DNA of 64,000 nucleotides, from the NCBI GenBank assembly GCA_003024175.1, contig MDYQ01000007.1:248001-312000 (forward strand), in the 5' to 3' direction. The notes below the pieces were generated by a model. The model searched no databases and was not told the origin of the DNA. It worked only from the letters and a program-made list of their open reading frames with translations. The stretch comes from Planoprotostelium fungivorum. Its lineage: Eukaryota; Evosea; Variosea; Cavosteliida; Cavosteliaceae. The position numbers and the translations under genes are program-made. Positions 11,385 through 22,400 of this stretch are shown here, in pieces; position 1 is the stretch's first letter, and each line of letters opens with the position of its first letter.

Positions 11385-13464
11385 TTATTCTGATGGATGC
11401 ATGGAGAACGTTTCCATCACGATCTGTCCCATGATGAGAATCGATGTCTCATCATCGCGTCTCACCCTATCCGTGGAAAAGTCTTTCAACAAGATCTTCA
11501 GCGCATCCACGCTCGGCTGCAGCGCCACCTGACATCATGAGCGAATTGTAGATACGTTCCATGTTATCCTTTCGATCTTGTTCTCACCCTCTCTACCTCT
11601 TCGACTTCTCCGGCTCGTTGTAGTCTGTCGACGTACATATCACACAGGTGTGTCATCAGCCCTTGTGTCTCTCTCATGTGATCCCTCACTACATCTTCAC
11701 TCTGAATCAACTGGTGTAAGAAATTGCAGCCTGCCAACACGGTGACGTCATCGTGAGAAGTCATGACGGCAGTCATGATATCTCCATGACAACCTGCGGT
11801 GACGATGAACGACAAGATCTCCTTCTTCTCCTTCGCCATCTTGGTTAAGAGACCGAACGCCTGCTCTCCATCAACCACTGACATCGTTCTCCTTCACCTT
11901 CTCGTAGATCTTTCCTCTGAACACGTGATCGAGTCCCAAATAATTTCGGACCACCTTGGTCAGCATGATGTGGCCGTGGACTTTCTGCAGGAGTTGAACG
12001 TTCCACGAATTCTTATCCACGAGCCTCTCCAGGAGAGTGAGGGAGCTGATGACAACGAGGGGATTGTCTTGTGTGATGGTCGATTTGACGATCTTGCCCA
12101 TGCCCTTGTCGCTCTACAACGAGTCAAATTGAGTGGGGTGACGGTGTCACCATTTGGGTCGTCCAATCCCGATTCTGTGGGGAAATTTCGCTGAGATGTT
12201 GGGTGAGAAGCTGTGAAGACTCGACCAATACGTTCATGTCATTCTGAGTTGGGTTGTTCACCTACAAATGTCAGACATCCACGCGAAATTTCATCTTCGA
12301 CGAAGATTATCCATCGTGACATCCTCCCAGAAGAAATAAAATAGATTAAAAGTTCATCTTGTCTCTCTCGTGATGAAGAGGTAAACAAAACAACTCACCA
12401 CTTCGAGCAAGAGACAAACGGTCTCGTACAGCTTCTGACATCTCTGAGATATCTTCTCCTTATCTCCGACAGAGAATCGTTCGAACGACCTGATCGAATC
12501 ATTCCCGCCATTTTCGAGCGTTCGAAATTCGAATCACCTCTTCTGCCAGCAGATGGTCAACAGACAAACGGCCTCGAATTGGAATTTGATGTCGCTCTTC
12601 ATGACTGTCATCATGCAGTCTATCAGCACGGATAGAACATTCCCCTCGAATAACGGATTGAGTTTCGCGCCCTTCTCTTGATTCAAAATTTGAATGGAGA
12701 CGATGATTCACCTTGAGGTCGTGGGCACTATTGCAGACGAGAAGCACGGAATAGAAGGCGTTTCTGATGGTTGGGGCATCCTTCGAAGCTCTATATGGAA
12801 CATCATCAGATTAATGTGTCGAACATTAGACATTACATCTTAAAGAGAAGAGATGAGAAGTGGATAGATCTCTTCACCTCCACAAGGTCAACGTTCGGAT
12901 GAAAAAGTTAGTCTGCAGGAGAGCCGGTCTGGCGGGAGTCATAAAGGCATAAGCGCAGAAATTGAGAGCGTTCTGGGTTTCACTCTTTCTGTCCAAGGCC
13001 TCTACGATCTGTTCGCATGTCAAGATTGGACACTACCAATCGATGGATGTATGGATGGATGAAGATGTCGAGTGTCTGCGGAATCATAGACATAGTAATT
13101 TACTTCGAAGTTATCGAGGTGTTCCTCTATCGGATCGAGATATCACCTTTATGAAATAGGGAACCAGCTCTTGGATTGATGCACTCTTATACTTGCTTGG
13201 TAGCCATTTGTCGATGAGAGGTCCACATTGAGATTCTAATGGTGCCCACGAGTGGGGTTGGAGCTCTTCTTCCTCCTCTTCTGCATCCTCTCTATTCAAC
13301 TCTTCTTCTGTCAGCCAGCCCTTCCACGTCCATTCTTCCCGCACAGGTAGAGGTCCGTATACAATCCAATGATACAGTTTCTGTGACCTATCGGAAATGG
13401 TATACGTCAGCCAACTGAAGATACCAGCAGGTGGTGGTGGCGTTGATGTTTCTAAATAAGACAT
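11385..13464 (-). CDS. Armadillo-type helical repeat protein, unknown function
   Basis: Multi-exon gene starting at MSYLETSTPPPP (13464) and ending ...METFSMHPSE at 11385. The N-terminal exon carries an acidic run (EDAEEEEEEL) after a Trp-rich stretch. Later exons encode alpha-helical segments typical of ARM/HEAT proteins: ALDRKSETQNALNFCAYAFM, SDIKFQFEAVCLLTICWQ, VVISSLTLLERLVDKNSW and DVTVLAGCNFLHQLIQSEDV. Frame changes between segments coincide with GTGAG donors and TAG/CAG acceptors, for example after NRDWTTQM and after GKIYEK. One intron (from about 13151 to 13008) is longer than usual. I do not recognise an ortholog. It could be a cytosolic scaffold of the ataxin-10 or importin-like sort, but nothing in the sequence decides this. 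Confidence 0.65.
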
Positions 13465-13530
13465 GATGTTACACAGATTCGTGGCGGTGATCTGATCAGA
13501 TCGTGTGATTTTTTGAAAAAGGACGAAAAA

Positions 13531-13873
13531 CTACAACGCCCCAACAACATTCCACTTGTACGCACTCGTGTGATCAAATGACCATTTTAATTTGGCATCG
13601 ATTGTGATGTACATCTCCACTGTACTTACACAGGAGCATATAGGGGTTGTACCTTGTTTGAACGGACTGTACACGATGTGTAGCAGGAATCCTCTTCTTC
13701 CTTGTCCGCTGTCACGATTCCTCCAAAGCCGGGAGGAGCTTGTCAGACACGAAAAAATGATCCAAGCACAGACCGGGGTACTCGTTACCCCTCCGGTAGG
13801 TGACGCGGTGCGCCTGCGGTTTCTTACCGCGTCGACCTGATTGATGTCTCCACGACGATTGAGAAGGCGCCAT
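13531..13873 (-). CDS. Small hypothetical protein
   Basis: Three short exons (13873-13716, 13666-13653, 13619-13531) give about 86 aa starting MAPSQSSWRHQSGRRGKK and ending AYKWNVVGAL. Frame is kept through both joins, but one exon is only 14 nt and one intron only 33 nt, so the model is tentative. The N-terminus is basic, and the middle (GNEYPGLCLDHFFVSDKLLPALEES) looks globular. No family recognised. It may be the 3' part of a longer gene whose first exon lies around 14140 (MMLRNKTRQPHVLYG, followed by a GTGAGT donor). Confidence 0.4.
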
Positions 13874-14174
13874 TCTGAAAGAAGGTGCATGCATCGGTGG
13901 GACTCGAACAACGCCGGCTGCCTATACACGGGTCACGATAGACATCGCAGTGCATCTAAGACAGAGAGAGCGCTGAGACTGTGCCGTAGTTTCGAAGAGA
14001 GGTATCTGCCTTATCATGTTCCGCTCTCGGACGCAGAAGATGAGATGTTAGACGGACCTTATCTCTTTCGCACGGAACCACAACTTCCAAGGATCACAGA
14101 AGAGAATAACTCACCATAAAGAACGTGTGGTTGACGCGTTTTATTTCTCAACATCATCGTCGGTGTAAATGCGA
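13874..14174. other. Unassigned stretch
   Basis: Open frames exist on both strands here, including a 92-aa plus-strand frame starting at 13841, but none shows a family. A minus-strand ATG at about 14160 followed by a good donor suggests a 5' exon of the small gene on its left. Confidence 0.4.
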
Positions 14175-14843
14175 TCAGGATGGAGGAGCTGTCGCAGTGC
14201 TGGTGCAAGAGGTGGGAAGTCTGAAACTCTTCAACTCATCGGCGGAGTTCTTGAAGTGAGTGAAGATAATCTTCCTCTCCGGTTCATCGGCGACAGCCAA
14301 GCTGATCCAGTAGGGTGTCTTGCGGTCCAAGCTGACAAGTCCACCAGTTGAGTCCGATTGGTGTTGTCTGGGAGCAGTAATGTGTTGACCCTTCCGATCT
14401 TCAATCCAGATCCCTTACACGGCTTCTGGGTTGGCCTGTGAACAGTGGAGTTCGACATACTCAGCGTGCTCGTCGGCCCATTTGAGAGCTAATGAGGAAG
14501 AAAGGGCATCCGATCGGGTGTTATAATTTGAGATTCACAGTCATTCTGAAAGAAGTCAGCAAGGTGTGTGATGGGTTCAAGTTGACTCACTCCTGTGGTC
14601 CATGTATATGAGGTCAAATTTCCATAAATAACAGCCTGATAAACAGTAGCGATGCTGCCCTCCACGATCTTTGAAACGAAGAAGAGATCGTCGTTTCCAG
14701 CCGCATGACCCTATTCGGTGAGTCAAATGGTGTTGAGTATCGTGATCACCTTGACGCTGAACTCGAAACCATAGTGGACATTTCCTGCGTAGTCACTTGC
14801 CGAGAGCTGAGGCCACAAGGAGGAGAAGAATGCAGTGTTGCAT
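14175..14843 (-). CDS. Small secreted protein, unknown function
   Basis: The C-terminal exons are clear. VHYGFEFSVK joins to GHAAGNDDLFFVSKIVEGS (intron with donor AAG/GTGATC), then YGNLTSYTWTTG, a short exon, LKWADEHAEYVELHCSQANPEAV, and a last exon ending SFRLPTSCTSTATAPPS (stop at 14175). The likely start at 14843 encodes a textbook signal peptide (MQHCILLLLVASALG). The signal-peptide frame and the next segment (DYAGNVHYGF) are out of register by one base. Either a short intron covers the join, the first intron takes in that whole segment, or there is a sequence error. No family recognised. Confidence 0.5.
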
Positions 14844-15401
14844 GTTTATCTTCTGTTATTGTGATGAGTTGAAGCGGAGACTCGTGGTGCGATCACCCGT
14901 CACGTTTCACGGGTCAGATGTTTGTCTTTGTCTGGACGTCTTTTCCTCAATTGATCTATCTGCACAACAAACTGTCCTCAATTTACGACATAGACAAGTT
15001 GGTGACCTCGTGCACGACGAAGACAAGCGAACTCTTCCTCTATCCTTATGATGATGGTATTTTGGTGCTTCTCCTCTCTCTTTCGATCTTCTATGAATCA
15101 ACGAAAGAAAGTGGATGATTGTACACGAGACGATGTTGGCATCAGAGGATGATTACATGAGATGACGATGATGCAATACGATACAAATGAAGGTGATGAT
15201 ACTCCAAGAGTAAGAGGCACTGCAGCATCACATGATGATGACACAAGATGATGATCAGATACCACAGTTACATGATGAAAACAAAGACGAAACGAAAAGA
15301 GTGAAATGACATAGATCGAAGATTTCAGTAGAGGTAACTCGCCAGAGCCGTTTATTGCATCCCTTGCCCTCTCTATGGATACGTTTAGATGATCGCTGAA
15401 T
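14844..15401. other. Intergenic region between two minus-strand genes
   Basis: Holds the upstream region of the secreted-protein gene and the 3' flank of eS7. It is rich in ATGATG/TGATGA runs. No gene, RNA or strong hairpin seen. Confidence 0.5.
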
Positions 15402-16087
15402 TTAGTTCTCCTTCTGGACAACGGGGAACTCGAAGACGGACTTCTTTCCGGTCAGCTTCTTGTACACAGCAGAGTATGTCTCGAGCTTGTACTCAGAGTT
15501 GTTTTGGTCCTTGCGGTCCAGCAGACTGTTTTTTGTCATCTTCGATTTATTTCTTTATCTCATTTTGTGTTCATTCGATCGTGAATGATATGATATCATG
15601 GATGATGGTGAATGTGTAAAGGGGTTGAAAAAAGGACTCACACTTTGAGGAGCTTGGATCCGTCTGTGCGAACACGGAGTCTCTTTCCGACGATCTCCGT
15701 TGGGTAGACGAGATCCTCGAGGATCTGCTCGTGGACAGCGGTGACGGTTCTGTTGTAGGGTCTTCTCTGGTTTCCAGCGCTCTTGTTCATGACCTGACGT
15801 TGAGCAACGATGACAACGTGCTGTCCAGAAAACTTCTTCTCGAGCTCGCGGACGAGTTGGAGTTGGACCTTGTGGAATCCCTTGAGGAGCTTGTAGGGGA
15901 CGAAGAGAACGAGGGCCTTGCGACCTCCGTTCAGATCGATCTGCTTGGCGGCGCCAATGTGCAGGTTCTTCAGATCAGCCTTGAACTCTGTGTTCTGGGA
16001 CAGGTCGAAGATGGCCTGGGCGACCTGGTTCTCCAGCTCGGTGGGCTCACCACTCTTCTTTACGATCTTCTCGCTGGCAGTAGACAT
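15402..16087 (-). CDS. RPS7: 40S ribosomal protein eS7
   Basis: Two exons, 16087-15642 and 15525-15402, give 189 aa (animal eS7 is 194). Diagnostic stretches are [57 protein letters not shown] and the C-terminal [18 protein letters not shown]. The 116-nt intron is long for this window. Its acceptor was fixed by phase: GT from exon 1 plus T gives Val, continuing as LLDRKDQNN, which matches the conserved LDKAQQNN region. eS7 belongs to the small subunit and is needed for 18S rRNA maturation. Codon use is strongly biased, as expected for a highly expressed gene, and this creates a long antisense open frame that should be ignored. Confidence 0.97.
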
Positions 16088-16791
16088 TGTATCTATATCA
16101 CTTCAGATACGACCTCTCTCCTCTCTCGTAATTCATCATCACACTCCCTATCACAATGATTCCATCCATCATACACATCGCACATCATCACTCGATTCTT
16201 TCGGATGCATTCTATCGTATGGAGATTCATCTTATTATCCAAAATTCTCACCGTTGGAGGACTCTGGCTCTGTATTCACCACCAAAAACCGATGCAAAGA
16301 GGATCTTCGGGTGTCACAGCAGATTTCCCTCCCCCCCCCTCACCTTTGTCGTTTTTCAAAGTGAGATATCATACTCTACCTTTCCTTCTCTTCTGCATCA
16401 CAAAGCGAGAGACACGAAGCAGGTGAGATATAGAGGATCCATGTTGATATAGAGAATATAGACATACTGTGATGATAAACAATTATATCAGACTAGAGTT
16501 TCTGAATTAATAATGAAGTGAAAATACATTTCTGAAAATCGTATGCATCGAACATCACGTGTGTGATTGGCAATCATCTGACATCGTCTATAGGTCCGAT
16601 GGATCTTCTCTGGCCGATCATCTCAAATAAATTGTACATTGGAAACATCCTTACTCTTCTCTGTCATGTGTCGAACTTCGATCTTGTCTATTTGTTCTCG
16701 TCCATTCCATCACTTCATCTCAGATCGCGATGAGATCGTGTTGAAGAGATGTATCGAATCACAATGGATCTTCCACATTGGATTTATTTCT
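16088..16791. other. Intergenic region upstream of eS7
   Basis: About 700 bp between the eS7 start and the WDR26 stop. It contains pyrimidine-rich DNA with a C9 run near 16330 and AT-rich tracts around 16460-16520. Promoter of the ribosomal protein gene is expected in its left part. No gene seen. Confidence 0.5.
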
Positions 16792-19211
16792 TTAGAGGGT
16801 CGATTGATACAACGGTGAGCTCTTCCCAACCCACACTCGGATCGTCCTATCATCACTGCAAGATGCAAGAATGGAGTCTCTCTGGTACGTCCATGAGACG
16901 GCGTTCACCGTTCCACAGTGACCTTCTAAAGTACTCAAGAGTCTCTCTGATTGATTGTGCCAGATGTAGATCTGTGAATCTGCATATCACATCAGACAAT
17001 GAATAGATCACGGGATGGAATATGACCTTCACTTCCTGAAGCGATGAAGTTCTCGTTGGGGCCTCCAAAACAAGGGAAGATGACCATGCGGTTCTCCGTA
17101 TGATCTTTGTGGAGGTAGCTGACGATCTTCCTCTCCTCTAAATCCCAGACATGAACATCCTGTTCGTGTCATTCGATGATGGTAAGACATAGCATGAGAC
17201 GACATCCAGCTCACCGTCGATGGAAGAGAGAAGACAACGAGATGCCTCCCATCCGATGACAAGTCCATGCTGACCACCGGATGTTGATCCTCTAATCTGA
17301 TCCATCATATGAGATGACATCATCCTCTAAAACTCTTCTCACGTGAATCGCGGAGGAGGATGAGAAGAATCCCAGTCAGAGCTGAGAGGATTCTCTATCA
17401 CATGGATCTTCCTCTCTCCACACACCAACACCATGCGACTCCCGTCTTTCGACACGGCGACCCCGTTGACCCTATAGACATCAGCTCATCGCATGCGACC
17501 TGTCATGATCACTTTGTCGATTCTTCCCATTCTCTTATGACCGTAGAAGATTGGACGTTCCACAGGTACACGGACTTGTCGTCGGAGCCAGAGACAAAGT
17601 GAATGCCGTCGGGGAACCAAGCACAAGATGTGACGGCTTCCGTGTGGCGATCGAAAGTCTGGAGGCAATCACCGGCCTGACGACTGTCAGGATGATCGTG
17701 TCGATGATGATGATCGATCGGTAGAAGGTGAGATGATGATGAGATGGAGATGATGAGATGGAGATGATGAGATGGAGATGATTAGATGGAGATGATTAGA
17801 TGGATGATGATGTCGTACGGAGGTATCCCATATCTTGATGACGTGATCTAGAGAGCAAGAGAGGATCTTCGTATCATCGTAGCTCCAACTCAAGCTCGTC
17901 ACCCCTCCCAAATGTCCCGTCAACAGTTTCCTGCTCTTCTTCACGGCCTGTATACATTTCAACGGAGCGTTGTAGATGGTCGAATCACACACATGTACGT
18001 CGGGCAGCAGTGTGAGATCCCAAATGATGATCGTGTTGTCTTTCGAGGAGGAAGCGAGATATCTTCCACTGTGTGAGAATTTGATGTACCAAACCTTGTT
18101 TTTTTTTAAGTCTAGAGACATTCACATCCGTCACACCTCATCGCTATGTGATTCTAAAACGGCTATACATTGGCTCGGTAATTGCTCTCTGATGATCATC
18201 TCATCATCGGATGATGTCACGTGTCACGTGTCCTCACCTCTCACAAACGTGATCTATGTACAAAGAAAATTGATCCTCTCGATTGTTATGATAGAGGCAC
18301 AGTGTCTTCTGATACTTTACGGCTTGGTCCAACAGTGTGTCCAATCGGTTCGAAGGGACGCAGACCTTACCCTTTCATCTAAAAGATCTACCTCACGATC
18401 TCACCTCGGGGGACAAGAGGGATTTGATCTTGTCCACGAGGCTTCCTCTTGACGAACCTTGTGCACCGTCCCATCTTCCTTCTCTTCTGACCTCCTTTCA
18501 TCGATCAGTGTCCAATGAGACAGTCACGATCACTCACTTCGGCCTTCGAGCAGATGATGAGACGAGAGAGTTGTGAGAGCTGCTCGGGTGGTGTGTGACC
18601 TGCGAGGTTTGTCTGGAGGATGTTGAGAGCTTCGGATATGTTTCTGTTCTCCAAGTGTTCGAGGTAAATTTGGACGTTGACGAGATTTCTTGCCTTCGCT
18701 CCGTCTTCTCTTCGGTGGAAAGAAACCTTGAAGAGTTGTGAGAGATGATGGTGGAGGGAGGTGGAGATAACTCACATCGTCCAAGAGTTTGATTACGACA
18801 TCCCAAGAGCCAGCCGAAATGGCTTCAAACAGAGGATACATTGTCTTCTCTTGTAATATGATTCCAGACTCTTTTTCTAGGGTTTTGACGGATTCTCTGC
18901 GTCGATCGTGAGCGATGGAGGATGCATTTTACAAGTATGCACCCGAGGCCCATCTCATCCAGTGCTTGAAGGATCAACTGCAGAGTCTCCTTTTTTCTCC
19001 TCTCGCCAGATGGTTTTACGTCACTATTCAGATCCCCTCCTGCCATCTCTATCTTTGAGATCTTGTTCTCTCTTTCTGCGATATCTCGTGTGTTCTTCCT
19101 CTTTCCTCGATGGAGATGAACATGTGAGGACGACGACATCACACCTTTCGTGTGAAGTCCGTTATAGCCGGCTTGGCCGGAGGTCTCTTTCTGTTCAATT
19201 TCTGACGACAC
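16792..19211 (-). CDS. WDR26: WDR26/GID7-type CTLH E3 complex subunit (LisH-CTLH-WD40)
   Basis: Multi-exon. The N-terminal LisH motif is split by an intron: [13 protein letters not shown] joins to [12 protein letters not shown] by skipping GTGCATAC...GACGCAG. It is followed by [18 protein letters not shown] and the CTLH region ([18 protein letters not shown]). WD repeats include [53 protein letters not shown] and the family-diagnostic [12 protein letters not shown] and [21 protein letters not shown]. The stop after SSPLYQSTL is at 16792. WDR26/Gid7 is a scaffold and substrate-recruiting subunit of the CTLH/GID ubiquitin ligase. The start may be 19211, 19139 or 19046; all lie upstream of LisH. 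Confidence 0.92.
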
Positions 19212-19452
19212 CTCTGATGGACCACTCTCGAATCACAATGCACAGGTCTGTGAGAACGAATGGTCCTGCCTCATTGTAGTGTGACCCAATTTATCAGATA
19301 AAAATGATCGAATGCCACACGTTCAACTAGAAGCATGAGAGATATCTAAGATGGCACAGCGCTAGGCATCAGAACTTACAGTTGCCGACAAAACAACATT
19401 ATCATCCAACAATACACGATGACAATGAGACAGTGAGGTGCAAGTTCTCCAT

Positions 19453-22400
19453 TCAAGGGAGATCGACGTTGCCAGGAGAATGTGGCTCCTCTTCCATCGA
19501 CACGGGCTTCTTCCCCTCCACCTTCTGTCTCCTCGTCGTCTTCTGTGCACGTGATGAGTCACCAGATGAGAATCAATCCACCTCACCTGTGGCCGAACCA
19601 CCGCAGCGAGTTTCATTCGAAGGAGTAAGGCCAAGTTCTCGTTCTCGCAGTGAATGATGGCACATCCGGGTTCGTAATCGAATCTCATCAAGACACCGTT
19701 CTGTTCGAGGCCGATGAGGGTGACGTCTGTGTCTCGAATGAGTCTCTTTCTGTATGGATGTCTCACCTTCGTGTCGAACGTTCCAGACCATGGAAGGCTC
19801 GTTGGGTTTGGCAACATCGATCATGATGGTCGTCTGATCGGTGATGACTACGACTCTCTGTTCGAAGAGGGGTGCGTGATAGATGTACTCTTCATTCTTG
19901 AAGGCTCCGTTGTCCAATAGATTCAACAGGTTCCTACCGTTCGCCTCTTCCTTTGAATAATTCTGTTTGGAGGTGAGAGAGGAGAAGAAGAGAGGGAGCT
20001 CACCGAGATGACACCACCACCTCCGATGTGTCTGGGTTGTCTCGCTCTCTCGTCTTCCTTCTCGAACATGGTGGCTGTGTTTCTGATACCCTCCGTTGTG
20101 TGTGTCAGCTGTCCGGATGTTTAGATCGTGAAGAAGAGAAGATAGAGAAGAAGAGAAGTTATAGAAGACAAGAGAAGAGAAGTTATAGAAGACAAGAGAA
20201 GAGAAGTTATAGAAGACAAGAGAAGATGGAGAAGGAGAGAAGATAGAGAAAAAGAGAAGAAGAGATAGAAGGAGGACTCACGAGATCGACGGCACCGACG
20301 GCAGGTTTGATCGGTAATCCGACCAGACCTGAAACAGTTCAGTAATAGAAGAGAAGAGAATGAGATCACCTTTTCCAATTCCTCGAATGAGACCCAACGC
20401 ACCACCCTCCCTTGCTCCCTTCATGGGCTGGGTGACGACACCGACGACACCCTCTATAGAAGATGAGCGCTCTGTCCTCCTTCATCATCTCACCTTTGAT
20501 GCCGGAAGAGAGGGCTTGTATGCCGTACATGACACCGTCTCCGGCGTGTTTCGCTCTACGATTTGCCTTCTTTCTCTGTCTCTTGGCGATGTACTCGTTG
20601 TCGAAGGAGATCTTGGATAGTAGTTTACCAGCGACGCCGGTTAATTTGGATGCCGTGTTGAACGTGCCATACAGTGAGTTCTGATACATTCAATCGTAGA
20701 ACGAGAGACTATGATGTGGTGAAGGATGATGTGAGAGTGTTGTAGAGGGATGAAGTGATAACAATCATTACCTTGAGTAGAGAGAAGGTTCCCTTGGCTA
20801 GACCTTTTCCAAAGGCATCCGGGCCTTCGATCAAACCTGCGGCAGGCTCGAAGAAGAAATCACCGACACCCTTTGAGAAACTGTTGAAGAGTCCAACTGG
20901 ATTACCGAGGAAATCAGCACTACCTAAGATCTTGTACACCTTTTATGTGTGAGAACTCATCAAAGGATGGTAACGTGACAATGACTCGATAGATGATGAG
21001 ATAGAGAAGATGATGAGATAGAACAAGATGATGAATGGAAGAGATGATGGATAAAATGTCAACAGGCTCACTTCTTGAATGACTTGACGAGTGTAATGAG
21101 TCTGAATGCGTGACTGCAAATCAGACATCTCACAGAAAGCTTCTTGGATGATCAACGCGTTGAGGCGTATGGGAGCATTATCCAGATTGGCAAACGTGTC
21201 ACCCAGTAGAGTGATGAGATAACTGATGACTCCACTGCCCACTGTACGATGGTGAAGGAAGATAACACGAACCATCGAAATATATAAGGATATTCGTTGC
21301 TCAGCATGGTGAAGGTGAGATTTAGCTTGATGGGATTGAGTACCAACAGCTTGAAGTACATCTTCCTGGAGATCTCGTTTTCAGATGCGCTCGAGCTGGT
21401 TCCGTTGTAACTGTCTTCTTGTTCTTCTCCTTCGATGACGGGTACGATGACACGACTCTTCTTATCTTCTCCGTTATCACATCCGATGGTATGGAATCTA
21501 CGTGTCATTCAACGAGAGAGAACATAGGAACACTTGATTCATCAGAGAAGATAAGACTCACTTCTTATACTGTCCGCGTAATGGATTATTGTGAGAAGAC
21601 AGATAAAAGGTTCTTGTCTGCCCCGCAGTCACTTGAATGTTCGTGATGGTCAGAGCCGAGAAACTCGTCGCCGCCTGCATTCTCGTGATAGGGCCCATGA
21701 TGCCGTTCGAAAATGCGTAGGTGAGGTAATAGATTCCTGCGGGGTAAATGTCTGATCTCGCCTGTGATCCGACTAATTCGGTCGCCGTGACGGTTAAGAC
21801 TTGAGTGGGGATGGGTCCTTTTGTTGTGGCGGTTAATCCGGCGAGGGGAAGTTTGCTGACGAAATTGCTCGCGGCGTTGATGAGTTGGGTGTCGACCTGA
21901 TGATGGATCAATCGACGATTTGATGTGTGATGTGATGTGATGTGATGTGTGATATGTGATGTGATGTGTGATGTGATGGGGAGGGTATCACCTTGATGCT
22001 CATCTCTTGAACGGATAAGGACATGTAACTCGTGTAATCGATGTTGGCATCTAATATGCATCAGTGTCATCGTTGTCATGTCTTCCTCTCACGTTCCAAG
22101 TCCTTCACGAGAGTGAAACGAAGGAAGGGTAATCTCTTCTTCGGTTCCTTCTTCTCTAGATAAGATATCATCACGGGATATTGTGTGTCGAACAGTTGAT
22201 TGTCCACTTGGAAGTCGTCGAGAATGAGTTGAATCGTCTGATCTACATTGGACATTCGATAAGCGAAGTACATCTTATCCACGGTGATGTAGAACAGTTC
22301 CTGTGGTAGATATCAGATGACGTGATGCCATCGTGGATGACATCGTGATGTGACACTCACTCTGGGTACAGAATCGATGATGGAGACACCGGCTCCGGCG

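Noticed and set aside
13880-13960. tRNA-like TTCGAGTCC box on the minus strand
   Set aside because: The flanking bases do not form a T-stem, acceptor stem or anticodon arm.
15731-16159. Plus-strand open frame opposite eS7
   Set aside because: Antisense of an unmistakable ribosomal protein gene.
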